From Rhodococcus sovatensis (GTDB taxonomy: Bacteria; Actinomycetota; Actinomycetes; Mycobacteriales; Mycobacteriaceae), in the NCBI RefSeq assembly GCF_037327425.1, contig NZ_CP147846.1, positions 3,906,001 to 3,970,000 on the forward strand: a stretch of DNA of 64,000 bases. The letters run 5' to 3'. How positions within the stretch are numbered: position 1 is the first letter of the stretch; each line of letters starts with the position of its first letter. A program made the position numbers and the translations under genes. Below the pieces are notes generated by a model that was given only the letters and a program-made list of their open reading frames with translations, made no database searches and was not told the DNA's origin. Of the stretch, positions 50,333 to 58,610 are shown one piece after another.

Positions 50333-51820
50333 CTACCTGCGCGTCGCAGCAATGACGTGTTGGGCAGTACCCCCGGGGGTCAGCACCGGCGCCCACACGC
50401 CCTCGACTGTTGCCTCGGCGACGCCGTCGGGCGTCAGCGCCGAACCGGGAGCACCGATCGAACTTCCATCACTGCAGGATAATTCGACGGTTCCGGTGTA
50501 GTCGGACCCCGCAGGCGCGCTGCACACGAGGCCTCCGTCGAACGTCAGCGACTCGACATTGCCTTCGATCGGACCGGTGAACACCGTCGCCGATTCCGGT
50601 GGTGTCGGCTTGGCAGTGTCCAGGGGTGGATCAGCAGGGGGATCGCTAAGGGGTGGATCGACTGTCTCGATCGGAGCTTCCGTCGTCGTAGGCACCTCGG
50701 TTGTGGTGGTCACCTCAGGGCTTTGCGCGACCGCTGCTTCCTCGGTTGTAATCGAAGAGGCAGTGGTACTCGGAGAGTCAGTGGTACTCGGTGCGTCAGG
50801 GGTACTCGGGACCTCCGGCGTGGTCGTCACTGCTGCTGGAGCTGCTCCGCGTGCCATTGGTTGAGCCGCGGTCGCGGCCGCCGGCGTTGCTCCTGGACCG
50901 CATTCCGCACTCACGAGATCGATCGAGAAAGTCAGAGGCAGAACCCCGAGGGCAAGCAGACTGACCGAGCCCGTCAATGTCAGCCGACTGAATCCTGCCG
51001 CTGCGCCCGTCGGCGACTGGCTACTGGTCAAGGCAACGTTCGTGTACCCCACGAGGCCATCGGTAAAGGATCCGGGAGAGGTCGTGGAGTTTGCACTGGG
51101 AATGCGGACGGACCGACCGCCGACGAGAACACTTCCATTGGGATTGGCCGTCGTGGTGTTGGCGGCGGCAGGAACAGTCCACACGTTCGTACCGACGTCC
51201 AACTGGCAGCCAACAGAAGTTGTGATGGTCTGGCCGGCACTACTGACGGCCACGATGTCGGTGTTGACGAGGCTGATCACGCCCAACAAACTGACTCCCA
51301 CAACGCTGCCGGTCAGTCGCATCGAAGACACTGTCGCCGATGCACTCGCCGTGGGCGTTCCGGTGGTGCAGTACGTCGGAACACCGGCCGCGCCCACTAC
51401 GTACGAACCGCAGGCGGCCGCCCCGACAGGAGCGGTCGACGCCGAAGCACCGGACATCCTTAATTGGTTCACCATCACGACAGCCGACGACGCAAACGGC
51501 CCTGTACCCGCGACCGTTGCAGTTCCGGGATTGGTCGAATCGCGACCGCTTCTTGCGGAGTCCCAGGGTAGAGGCGTCGGATTGTCGGGGAGAATCGAGA
51601 TGCCACCCGCACTGTTCACCAGAGGACCGATACCGAGACCGTATCCATTGGTGACCCACGATCCCGATCCGACCGTGCCGGCGACATACTCGGAATCGGT
51701 CCACAACGCTGCCGTATACCCCACGAGACTCTTGCCCGATACGAGCGCAAGGCCGAGTAACACCACACACACCAGCGCGGAGCATCGCCCTTCGAGAGCC
51801 CGTCGACGGAGATTTCTCAT
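50333..51820 (-). CDS. Large SipW-dependent exported protein with Thr/Pro-rich stalk
   Basis: A 495-residue protein. An N-terminal hydrophobic segment (ALVCVVLLGLALVSGKSLVG) is followed by the signature YTAALWTDSEYVAG, the alternate signal used by SipW-type peptidases. A Cys-containing beta-rich domain spans about 60-325, a Thr/Ser/Pro/Glu-rich stalk about 345-420 (for example TTTEVPTTTEAPIETV), and a small C-terminal domain with two Cys. No sortase motif or C-terminal helix is visible. It is last in operon A, overlapping the SipW gene by four bases; it may be surface- or fibre-associated. Confidence 0.85.
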   Translation of the reverse strand: MRNLRRRALEGRCSALVCVVLLGLALVSGKSLVGYTAALWTDSEYVAGTVGSGSWVTNGYGLGIGPLVNSAGGISILPDNPTPLPWDSARSGRDSTNPGTATVAGTGPFASSAVVMVNQLRMSGASASTAPVGAAACGSYVVGAAGVPTYCTTGTPTASASATVSSMRLTGSVVGVSLLGVISLVNTDIVAVSSAGQTITTSVGCQLDVGTNVWTVPAAANTTTANPNGSVLVGGRSVRIPSANSTTSPGSFTDGLVGYTNVALTSSQSPTGAAAGFSRLTLTGSVSLLALGVLPLTFSIDLVSAECGPGATPAAATAAQPMARGAAPAAVTTTPEVPSTPDAPSTTDSPSTTASSITTEEAAVAQSPEVTTTTEVPTTTEAPIETVDPPLSDPPADPPLDTAKPTPPESATVFTGPIEGNVESLTFDGGLVCSAPAGSDYTGTVELSCSDGSSIGAPGSALTPDGVAEATVEGVWAPVLTPGGTAQHVIAATRR

Positions 51821-52380
51821 CCAGAGCGCTCGCTACCCTCCGGCGGACCGGCGATGTCGCGGTCGCGCGGCCAAAAGACCGCCACTACCAGGGTTGCCAT
51901 CGCCAAGGTGATCGCGCCGAGAACATACGGATTGGAAAAGTAGACAATGACGCGTGCCAGCCCCGGAACAGACCACAGCACCTTGCGCACCTCTGTGACG
52001 TCGTACAACCCCGGATCGGCGTCGGCATTCGCGTCGCCTTTGAGTTCGAGAACGGTGACTCCCGTTTTCGAGATCGGATCGATCGCGACCACTCGGTGCG
52101 TGACGGGGAGCTTGCCCTCACGATCGACAGTGACTACGTCCCCGATCTGCACCGAAGCCGCGGGCACGGCGCGGACAACTGCAAGCGAACCTGCTGGAAT
52201 CGACGGCGCCATAGAACCGGTCTTGAACATGATCAGCGTGATGTTGAAGAAGAACGCACACGCAACCAATGCGAGACAAATGACTCCGCCGATCGCAAGA
52301 ATATTCAACAAGATGTCACCGATAACAGTCCAGGGGGAGCGTCTCGCTCGCGGAGTTGCAGTGTGTGTCATCGCACCCAT
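51817..52380 (-). CDS. sipW: ER/archaeal-type signal peptidase I (SipW-like), operon A
   Basis: A 187-residue membrane peptidase: one helix (about 20-45), catalytic Ser56 in KTGSMAPSI, catalytic His95 in PVTHRVV (the Ser-His form of SipW/SPC18 rather than Ser-Lys), a GDANADADPG segment, then a C-terminal helix (about 150-170). It should process the AAW/ALW signals of the neighbouring exported proteins. It overlaps the following large exported protein gene (ATGA at 51817-51820) and follows two smaller substrates. Confidence 0.9.
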   Translation of the reverse strand: MGAMTHTATPRARRSPWTVIGDILLNILAIGGVICLALVACAFFFNITLIMFKTGSMAPSIPAGSLAVVRAVPAASVQIGDVVTVDREGKLPVTHRVVAIDPISKTGVTVLELKGDANADADPGLYDVTEVRKVLWSVPGLARVIVYFSNPYVLGAITLAMATLVVAVFWPRDRDIAGPPEGSERSG

Positions 52381-52392
52381 TTCTTCTGCCTT

Positions 52393-53049
52393 CTACATAG
52401 TTCCTACGAAAGGCCAGTTGGCAACCAGTGTCTTGTTGGGCAATGCGGCGTCGGACCAATTGGCGTCGGTCGCAGGCAGGCTGATTTCGAAACACAACGG
52501 AACGGCTGGCCCGGCATCGGTGGGTACAGCCCCAGCGACGAGCGGAAAGCTGGATGGAGCAGGAACGTTCAGCGCTACTGCTCCCCCGGCACCGACCACG
52601 AACGCCGGACTCGAGGCAAAAGCTCCCGCGTCACATGTCAGTGCGTTGCGGACTACCCGGTACCGGAGTGCCGTCGACAAATTGCCGACGCCGGTGCCGG
52701 AGAACGACGCACCCTGCAACGCGACGGAAGCTGGTTCGGAACCAACTTCGACACGCAACTGGAGTGGCGCGTACACCACAGAACCAGGCACCAGACCCGT
52801 TGCGGTGCTTGTGAACACCAACGAGTTCGGCCCGCCGATAGGGTGGGACGACCACGTAGACCCACCGTCGGTGCTCGACTCGATCCCGAACTTCGACGAT
52901 CCGAAGTCACTGTTACCGAGCACCCGGTCGGTCCAGCTGGCCGCCACGAGCACCGCCCCGATACCGAGGACGATCCCGCCTGCTGCCAGTGCCCGCCGTT
53001 GTCTCTTTCTCTGCTGCTTGCGGTGAGACAGCACGTGCTGAGAATGCAC
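52393..53049 (-). CDS. SipW-dependent (TasA/camelysin-like) exported protein A2
   Basis: A 218-residue protein. Basic N-terminus (HRKQQRKRQRR), hydrophobic segment ALAAGGIVLGIGAVLVAA and alternate signal SWTDRVLGNSDFG. The mature part is Ser/Ala/Val-rich with three Cys, about two-thirds beta by eye, with VPGSVVYAPLQLRV, the camelysin-like strand. It is a paralogue of the upstream gene at 53053-53694 and lies 12 bp before the SipW gene. Confidence 0.85.
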   Translation of the reverse strand: MHSQHVLSHRKQQRKRQRRALAAGGIVLGIGAVLVAASWTDRVLGNSDFGSSKFGIESSTDGGSTWSSHPIGGPNSLVFTSTATGLVPGSVVYAPLQLRVEVGSEPASVALQGASFSGTGVGNLSTALRYRVVRNALTCDAGAFASSPAFVVGAGGAVALNVPAPSSFPLVAGAVPTDAGPAVPLCFEISLPATDANWSDAALPNKTLVANWPFVGTM

Positions 53050-53052
53050 GTG

Positions 53053-53694
53053 CTACGGGGTGACCGATGTGCCGACGAACTGCCAGATCAGCTGCCCGGT
53101 ATTGAGACCCGCCAGGTCGAGGGGCGAGCCAGCCGGCAAAGTCACTGCGTAACAAAGCTGTACAGGCGTACCCGCCGCCAGTAGCGTTATTGCGTTCGGC
53201 GCGCTCCCGGTGGTCAGCGCGGATCCTGGCGCAACGACCGAGGTGCCCCCTGGAGTGCCCGCAGCACACCCTTCAGCGGTGCCGCCCGAGGTGACCGAGT
53301 ACGTCAACGCGCTGGTCAACGCAGCCGAACCCGCGGGCGTACCCGGTACCGCACCGTTCAAGGTGACATCCGCATTCAAAGTTTGTGCATTCTGCAACCT
53401 CAGGGCGATGGGCGCGTAGACCGTTTCGCCGGGCGTAAGATTCAACCGCGCGACCGGAAATCCGAAAGGCTCACCCGGGCTTACGTCGGCCTCGACCCAG
53501 TTCGCCGTCGCCGTCGTACTGAAACTCGCTTGAATGTTCCACGCCTCATCACCCGTAGCGAAATCGGAATTTCCAAAAACATTGTCGGTCCATGCGGCCA
53601 AAGTTATTGCCGCGCCGACACCCAGAACCAAGCCTCCTGCCAACAAAGCCCGAATCTTGCGTTTTCTATTTGAATTATGAACCTGTTCGTTCAT
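53053..53694 (-). CDS. SipW-dependent (TasA/camelysin-like) exported protein A1
   Basis: A 213-residue protein with a basic N-terminus (NSNRKRKIRALLAGG), hydrophobic run LVLGVGAAITLA, and signal end AAWTDNVFGNSDFATGD. The mature part carries LTPGETVYAPIALRLQNAQT, the strand that in TasA-like proteins receives the donor strand, and two Cys. First gene of operon A; its start is followed by AT-rich upstream DNA. It is similar to A2 in length and layout. Confidence 0.87.
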   Translation of the reverse strand: MNEQVHNSNRKRKIRALLAGGLVLGVGAAITLAAWTDNVFGNSDFATGDEAWNIQASFSTTATANWVEADVSPGEPFGFPVARLNLTPGETVYAPIALRLQNAQTLNADVTLNGAVPGTPAGSAALTSALTYSVTSGGTAEGCAAGTPGGTSVVAPGSALTTGSAPNAITLLAAGTPVQLCYAVTLPAGSPLDLAGLNTGQLIWQFVGTSVTP

Positions 53695-53927
53695 GCTCCG
53701 ACTCTTTTCCTCGAACGGAAGGCGAGCGCATTCCGCGCTGGCTCAACACATCATCGGCGCACAATCTCCGCGTGTTGCCGGAATTCAAAAGAATTTCGAA
53801 ATGTTATGAAATCAGAATTCCTACTGGCTGTATTGAAATGAATACCCAGGGAATGAAACACGCTCTTGCACTGATTTACACCATGAGCGTCGGGTGTAAC
53901 GCAGCCGAACCATACCGCTCGATCGAA
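53695..53927. other. AT-rich upstream region of operon A
   Basis: About 230 bp with clearly lower GC than the surroundings (for example GAATTTCGAAATGTTATGAA). It should contain the promoter for the minus-strand operon A. I see no gene and no clear -35/-10. Confidence 0.5.
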
Positions 53928-54365
53928 TCAGACCAGAAAGGACTCGGCGCTCGACGCGTCCACCCCGGACACGACCTCCGCGTCCGGGCCTGGTCGCACA
54001 TCTTGATCTTCGCGCGCCCCGCCGATGGTGAAGGCGCCAGTCTCGGGCAGCCAGCCCACTGCGCCGCGTTCGAACAAGTTGTATCGCCCGAAACCTGTCG
54101 GAGTCGGCTTCTCGTCGCTGATGGGGTATCCGAGCGGGCCATAGGGGCCGCCGTGGGCGAGGTACCACTCGAGGATGGGTCCATGCACTTCGTGCGCACC
54201 ACCCTCGGGGAGAGCGAAGACGGTGGCATGCTGATACTCGAGCATCCCGCCGCCATTCGGCCCGAGCATGAACTCACCGACCTCCTCGCCGATCCAAGTG
54301 TGTTCGTACGCGAAGCGATCGAATTGCAACCCGAAAACATCGAGACCGCTGTAACTAGTAGACAT
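53928..54365 (-). CDS. LGFP-repeat protein
   Basis: A 145-residue protein with LGFP repeats, seen as AHGGPYGPLGYPISDEKPTP and FERGAVGWLPETGAFTIGG, and a partial repeat before them (EVGEFMLGPNGGG). LGFP repeats occur in cell-envelope proteins of mycolic-acid actinobacteria and may bind the wall. No signal peptide is evident. A GAGGAGGGG ribosome site is well placed before the ATG at 54365. It sits between the two SipW operons. Confidence 0.85.
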   Translation of the reverse strand: MSTSYSGLDVFGLQFDRFAYEHTWIGEEVGEFMLGPNGGGMLEYQHATVFALPEGGAHEVHGPILEWYLAHGGPYGPLGYPISDEKPTPTGFGRYNLFERGAVGWLPETGAFTIGGAREDQDVRPGPDAEVVSGVDASSAESFLV

Positions 54366-54533
54366 CGCACGCCCCTCCTCGTGTACCTGAAGTCGAGTAT
54401 CCCCTCATACGCCGAGTCGGACCAACGAATAACTCACATATATTGCAGGAACTCCCCGCAGGTGCGCAGAAAGGACCGTACGCCGGAATCGACCGGAAGA
54501 AAAAAACTCCGGACTTGGAAAGAGTCGGTGATT

Positions 54534-54692
54534 GCCGAGGTTGTCGACAGCTCCGCCGTGAACAGGCCCGAACGGGCACGCATTGTCGGGTTGGACGGCT
54601 CACGTACCGATACGTCCAGCACATTCTCACCGCGTTTCAACTCCAAGTCGAGTTCGAGCCGGGGTGTCCGCGACGCGATCCTTGAACTACTC
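54534..54692 (-). pseudogene. Decayed purA remnant
   Basis: Three collinear blocks match the intact purA at 60044-61336 on the same strand: 54534-54580 with 60476-60523 (GCCGAGGTTGTCGA), 54582-54617 with 60603-60637 (TGTCGGGTTGGACG), and 54620-54692 with 60680-60752 (GAGTTCGAGCCGGGGTGTC). Between them about 80 and 45 bases of purA are missing. Many substitutions are present, so this is an old copy. Confidence 0.8.
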
Positions 54693-54735
54693 GGTCCGAC
54701 GAACTCGAACGATGGTCACTTCAACCCGGAAAGAA

Positions 54736-54842
54736 CTCGGCCAAAGCACTTTTCAGTGCATCTCGACTTCACGTGGCTCATGAAGTTCGCGTAGCTGAAC
54801 CCGCCGCGCTCGACGCGTCGAATCACCTCCAAGGCATTGGGA
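54736..54842 (-). pseudogene. Decayed mocR remnant with internal deletion
   Basis: 54736-54808 matches 48497-48553 of the intact mocR gene (TTCGCGTAGCTGAA and CTCGGCCAAAGC), with an insertion of about 16 bases. 54809-54842 matches 49019-49052 (GACGCGTCGAATCACCTCC). The 465 bases between these two mocR blocks are missing. Orientation is the same as the intact gene. Confidence 0.78.
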
Positions 54843-55187
54843 ACCGACCAGCAATCGACGTCACTGTCCGGACGACTGGCACATCCGGCCCTCCGAGGTC
54901 GATTTGTGTGTACTTCCGCACACTCACCCTCGCGTCGCACAGGTTATGAACGGGACACCATTGATTTCCGCGGCGGGCATATATTGACTGAATGACTCAC
55001 AAAGAAGCTGGAAGCAAATTAATGCAAGTTTTCCTGCATGATTGCCGTTGTAGGGTGAGTATAGGAAAATAGACTGATCGACGCCGATTTTGCGTACACA
55101 AATTATGCAGTTCGGTATCAAACCGAACCCCCGGAATTTTTCAACCAGCCAAACGGGATGCGAGTCGCCGACAGCCTCGTCCGGGCC

Positions 55188-56876
55188 TCAATTCAGCAAA
55201 GCCGCGATATCCGCGGGGATCTCGTCTGTCGCCGAGGCGTCGATTACCGTGCGCGTCCAACTCGACCCCGCGTTGTCCAGCCGAACCAACTGCTCCGACC
55301 CCAGAAGCCATAGCTGGCCCCCGGAGCCCCACACCACGCCGTACCCGTACTCCGAACTCGACGAGATTAGAGCGCTGTACTGCACTCCGTCGGCAGTGTC
55401 GGTGATCTGCAGGGTGGGCGAGCCGCCGATATCGACGACCTTCGCCACCGAGGCCCCCGACGGCGAGGTCTGCGGAGTGATCAGGTCGGCAGGCTTGACC
55501 TCGGTTGTGGTCGGCGCAGCCTCGGTTGTGGTCGGCGCAGCCTCGGAAGTCTCCGGAGCCAGAGCGGCAGGAGACTCGGCCTCCGTCGGCGAGGCCTCGG
55601 TCGGCACAGTCTCGGTCGGCACAGTCTCGGTCGGCGAAGTCTCCGTCAGTACGGTCTCAGTGGTCCCGGTGATCTCAGTGGTCTCCGTCGGCGAGGTCTC
55701 GATCACCGACGATTCAGCGCTGGTGGACATCTCTGACGTGCTCAGGTCCTCTGCTGTAGACGAGCTCGACACTTCCTCCGGCGCCATTAGGGCCACTGCC
55801 GGGGCCGATGCGGGAGCCAGAGCTCCACATCGCGCGGCGGGAAACAGGTTCAGGGGCGACGTCGTCAGGGTCATCGTCACTGTGAACCCCCGGCTCGGCG
55901 CCGATACCCGGGTTCCGGACACCGTTTGTACGGTGAAGGTCCAGGTTCCGGTCAGGGTCTCGAACCAGGTTCCATTGTGCACATCAGCGGATGCAATATT
56001 CACCGTGTGGGGTGGCAAGCTTGTCCCGAGCCGAGTGATCGTCCATCGGTAGGTGTAGCCCGATCCCGGCGGAGGCGCCCACGACATCGTCACGTAGGCG
56101 CCCACACCGAAGGAGCCTGCTCTGTCGACACACGTCGGGTCTCCCGGCACCGGAACCGGAGGCAGGCCTGTCGTGAACGTTCCGCTGGTTGCGGTCGCAG
56201 GATCGTTCCATGCCGCCAGGGTGGTGGGTGTGTTGGTTGCAGCGAGCCCCAGTGCCCCGACCGCCCCGATGGCGAGGATCGCCGTGAGCGTGGCCTTGCT
56301 GTGCCCACCAGACCCACCCGGCTCGTCCGTACCTCGGTCATCGTGGTGGCGGTCCTCGTCGGTCCTGGGGCGCCAGGCGATCATGAGGAGGACACCGACG
56401 AAGACCCCACCGAGGAAGACGGCAACGGGTCCGCTCATCCAGGTCACCGCGTATCCGAGGTTCGGGACGCTGAACACCACGCGGCCGACCTCGGCGACGA
56501 TGTAGGTTTCGGCGTCTGCCTCGGTGTTGGCGTCGCCTCGGAGAACGAGCTGGACGCTGTCGGTACCTACTGCTCCGATCTCGACGACGCGGTGGGTGAT
56601 TCCCTCGCCCGAGGCGTTGGTGACGTTGACTATGTCGCCCACCTCGATCTCGGTCGCGGGCGTTTGCTTGCTGATGGCCAGGGCGCCGGTGTCGATGGCT
56701 GGCGACATCGATCCCGATCGGAAGACGAGCGGTGTGATCCCGAAAACAACTGCCGCCAGGGCGACCAGCACACAGAACAAGCCCGCGACAGCCCCAGCGG
56801 TGAGGGCGATCTCGCGTGCCAGCTTTCGACGGCGCCGCTTGGTGTGCGCGGTAGCTGGAGATGTGTGGTTGGACAT
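55188..56876 (-). CDS. SipW-type signal peptidase fused to an AAW-signal exported domain
   Basis: A 562-residue fusion. Residues about 1-168 are a full ER/archaeal-type signal peptidase: helix 25-50, catalytic Ser56 in SGSMSPAI, catalytic His95 in ITHRVV, GDANTEAD, and a C-terminal helix 146-168. After a charged linker a second hydrophobic segment (195-222) ends TLAAWNDPATATSG, exactly the alternate signal of TasA-like substrates. Then a fibronectin-III-like stretch (about 250-325), a Thr/Ser/Glu-rich stalk (about 345-440) and a C-terminal domain. The frame is continuous, with no frameshift visible. It is last in operon B, 2 bp after the preceding gene; the ATG at 56876 was chosen. Confidence 0.9.
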   Translation of the reverse strand: MSNHTSPATAHTKRRRRKLAREIALTAGAVAGLFCVLVALAAVVFGITPLVFRSGSMSPAIDTGALAISKQTPATEIEVGDIVNVTNASGEGITHRVVEIGAVGTDSVQLVLRGDANTEADAETYIVAEVGRVVFSVPNLGYAVTWMSGPVAVFLGGVFVGVLLMIAWRPRTDEDRHHDDRGTDEPGGSGGHSKATLTAILAIGAVGALGLAATNTPTTLAAWNDPATATSGTFTTGLPPVPVPGDPTCVDRAGSFGVGAYVTMSWAPPPGSGYTYRWTITRLGTSLPPHTVNIASADVHNGTWFETLTGTWTFTVQTVSGTRVSAPSRGFTVTMTLTTSPLNLFPAARCGALAPASAPAVALMAPEEVSSSSTAEDLSTSEMSTSAESSVIETSPTETTEITGTTETVLTETSPTETVPTETVPTEASPTEAESPAALAPETSEAAPTTTEAAPTTTEVKPADLITPQTSPSGASVAKVVDIGGSPTLQITDTADGVQYSALISSSSEYGYGVVWGSGGQLWLLGSEQLVRLDNAGSSWTRTVIDASATDEIPADIAALLN

Positions 56877-56878
56877 GA

Positions 56879-57508
56879 CTACACCGACGTCGCTAGAAGG
56901 GAATAGGTAACTGTTCCGGAGATCGGTGTCGCCGGCGAGGTCGCAGTACTCGGCATGGTCACCGAGAAGCAGAGGTTGTCCGCGGGATCGCCGTAGCCGA
57001 TCGGCCTGGACAGTGCAACGGAACTGGATTGGAAATTCTGAGGGGCGACGGTCAGGCCGGTGATCGTGCTGAGCGGAGTTCCGGTACAGGTCGTGCCCGC
57101 GTACACGGCGGTATTCAGCAGTACACCGAGCGTGCCGTTGTTGGTCGAGGCCGCAATCGTGTACGTGAAACCTACAGTGCCACTGTTGGTTACCTGCAGG
57201 GGCGCGCTGACGGTTTGCCCCGGAAGAATGTCGGCCTTGGTCAATGTGGTGGCGAAGGCGACCGGATTGTTGTCCACCGCCGGGTTGCCCACCTTGATGT
57301 CGATAGTCCCTGTGGTGAACGCGCCCGACGTTGCCGACGAGGTGTCCGACCACGCGGCAAGCGTTCCGACAGCTCCGAGACCCAGAACGATCCAGATCGA
57401 CATGATGGCGCGAGTGCGGGCACCGATCAGCGCGGACCCGAGGCGCTGCAGAATCGTCCTCGGTGCGAGCCCATTGCCCGCCGTATTGTCACTACTGTGG
57501 CGCGCCAT
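56879..57508 (-). CDS. SipW-dependent exported protein B4
   Basis: A 209-residue TasA/camelysin-like protein. A hydrophobic segment IMSIWIVLGLGAVGTLAAW ends in the alternate signal AAWSDTSSATSGAFTTG, followed by IDIKVGNPAVDNN and PGQTVSAPLQVTNSGTVGFT, the typical strand of this family. Three Cys in the mature part. The ATG at 57508 shares one base with the stop of the upstream gene. Confidence 0.87.
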   Translation of the reverse strand: MARHSSDNTAGNGLAPRTILQRLGSALIGARTRAIMSIWIVLGLGAVGTLAAWSDTSSATSGAFTTGTIDIKVGNPAVDNNPVAFATTLTKADILPGQTVSAPLQVTNSGTVGFTYTIAASTNNGTLGVLLNTAVYAGTTCTGTPLSTITGLTVAPQNFQSSSVALSRPIGYGDPADNLCFSVTMPSTATSPATPISGTVTYSLLATSV

Positions 57509-58014
57509 CAGCGCTGCACTCCATCCGTATTGTCGTTTCGATCGGCGCCGATGGAACACGCATCCTCGTTGTCCCACTGCACCACGAAATCGAGATCCGC
57601 ACCGGAATTCTGTGTGTCGTCTCCCGCGTTCACTGCCATGGCGACGGTCGTATCGACCCGTCTCTTCTCGCGGGGCAAGACCTCGACGAAGGCGCAGGCA
57701 GCGTTCACCCGGGCCCGGTCGATGGTCACCTCGAGAGCCTCGACGAAGGCTGGGTTCGAGCTGGTCGCGAACACCTGGACATTCGCGCCGTGATCGGTCT
57801 CGTTGAGTACATGGAAGGTACTGGTTCGACTGTCACCGGGTATCCACCGAATTCGCTTGTCGAACAGAGGGTTCGGTAGGCTGGAGGACCATGTCAGACC
57901 GTCACTGCTGAAGCTCACGGTCGGGGTCTGGCGCGAAGGTTCGGCACCGATGAGCACCAGTGTCACGATCGCGACGAGCGCGCCGGTAGCTAGAATTGCG
58001 GCATTCCTCTTCAT
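57508..58014 (-). CDS. Small exported protein of operon B, no recognised family
   Basis: A 168-residue protein with an N-terminal hydrophobic segment (ILATGALVAIVTLVLIGA, about 5-22) that lacks the AAW signature of its neighbours. The mature part has LTWSSSLPNPLFDKRIRWIP and VLNETDHGANVQVFATSS, a beta-rich layout, and two Cys (ACAFVEV, DACSIG). It may be a minor subunit or an assembly factor of the fibre system. It overlaps the SipW gene by four bases upstream and the B4 gene by one base downstream. Confidence 0.7.
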   Translation of the reverse strand: MKRNAAILATGALVAIVTLVLIGAEPSRQTPTVSFSSDGLTWSSSLPNPLFDKRIRWIPGDSRTSTFHVLNETDHGANVQVFATSSNPAFVEALEVTIDRARVNAACAFVEVLPREKRRVDTTVAMAVNAGDDTQNSGADLDFVVQWDNEDACSIGADRNDNTDGVQR

Positions 58015-58610
58015 GGCGCCCGCGACTCTCGACGCTGCTTTCGGTAGTCGTTGCCGGCTCCGACGAACATGTACAGCGCGTACGCACTCAGTCCGATGAC
58101 GATGACAGTGACCGTGATTCGACGTTGTTCGCCGTTGAGCCAGTTGTCGACGTAGCCCACATAGGGCACCGAGTACCAAACTTTCCCGCGAATCTGACCG
58201 TATCGAACCGGGTTCTCGTCATCGGACCCGTTGTTGTCGCCGCGGGTGATGTACGTCGTGACGCCATCACCGCTGAATTGGGTTGCTACGATGCGGTGGG
58301 TCACGACCTCGGGTTCGCCGGAGCGAATCTGGTACGCGATCGGTGTTCCGACTGTGAGTTCTGAGCGATCCGCTGGCTTGACGACGACTAGGGCGCCGGG
58401 CGGATATGCGGGTCTCATCGAGCTGGTGAGGATGGTGTACGGCGTCGAACCAGTCAGCCGCGGTATCACCACTGTGGCCGCCAGAACCGCCAGCATCGCG
58501 GCCAGCAGGGTGTACGACACTATTCGGCTGAACCACCACCACGCACCGGTCTGTTCGTCCTCCTCGTCAGCATTCGCGACGGGAATCACGTCGGTGTCAT
58601 CGGTGCTCAT
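58011..58610 (-). CDS. sipW: ER/archaeal-type signal peptidase I (SipW-like), operon B
   Basis: A 199-residue peptidase with an acidic N-terminus (DDTDVIPVANADEEDEQ), helix about 28-50, catalytic Ser64 in LTSSMRPAYPPGALVVVK, catalytic His105 in VVTHRIVA, RGDNNGSDDENPV, and a C-terminal helix about 165-185. It resembles the archaeal-type SipW peptidases associated with exported substrate genes. ATGA overlap with the following gene. Confidence 0.92.
   Translation of the reverse strand: MSTDDTDVIPVANADEEDEQTGAWWWFSRIVSYTLLAAMLAVLAATVVIPRLTGSTPYTILTSSMRPAYPPGALVVVKPADRSELTVGTPIAYQIRSGEPEVVTHRIVATQFSGDGVTTYITRGDNNGSDDENPVRYGQIRGKVWYSVPYVGYVDNWLNGEQRRITVTVIVIGLSAYALYMFVGAGNDYRKQRRESRAP

Larger units (their letters stand above)
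54366..55187. other. Decayed, AT-rich spacer between the LGFP gene and operon B
   Basis: An 822-bp stretch with no supported intact gene. Inside it, 54534-54692 and 54736-54842 are pseudogene pieces (listed separately). Beyond 54950 the DNA is AT-rich and contains a small hairpin (55111-55127, TTCGGT/ACCGAA) that might end operon B transcription. Confidence 0.6.

Noticed and set aside
54434..54646. Short minus-strand frame of 70 codons in the island spacer
   Set aside because: It lies across the decayed purA blocks in a broken frame and is better explained as pseudogene sequence.
55111..55127. Small hairpin TTCGGT/ACCGAA after operon B
   Set aside because: Only six base pairs and no clean T tract on the minus strand, so I did not list it as a terminator by itself.
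55926..56906. Long plus-strand frame antisense to the SipW fusion
   Set aside because: Shadow of the high-GC fusion gene, no recognisable domain.
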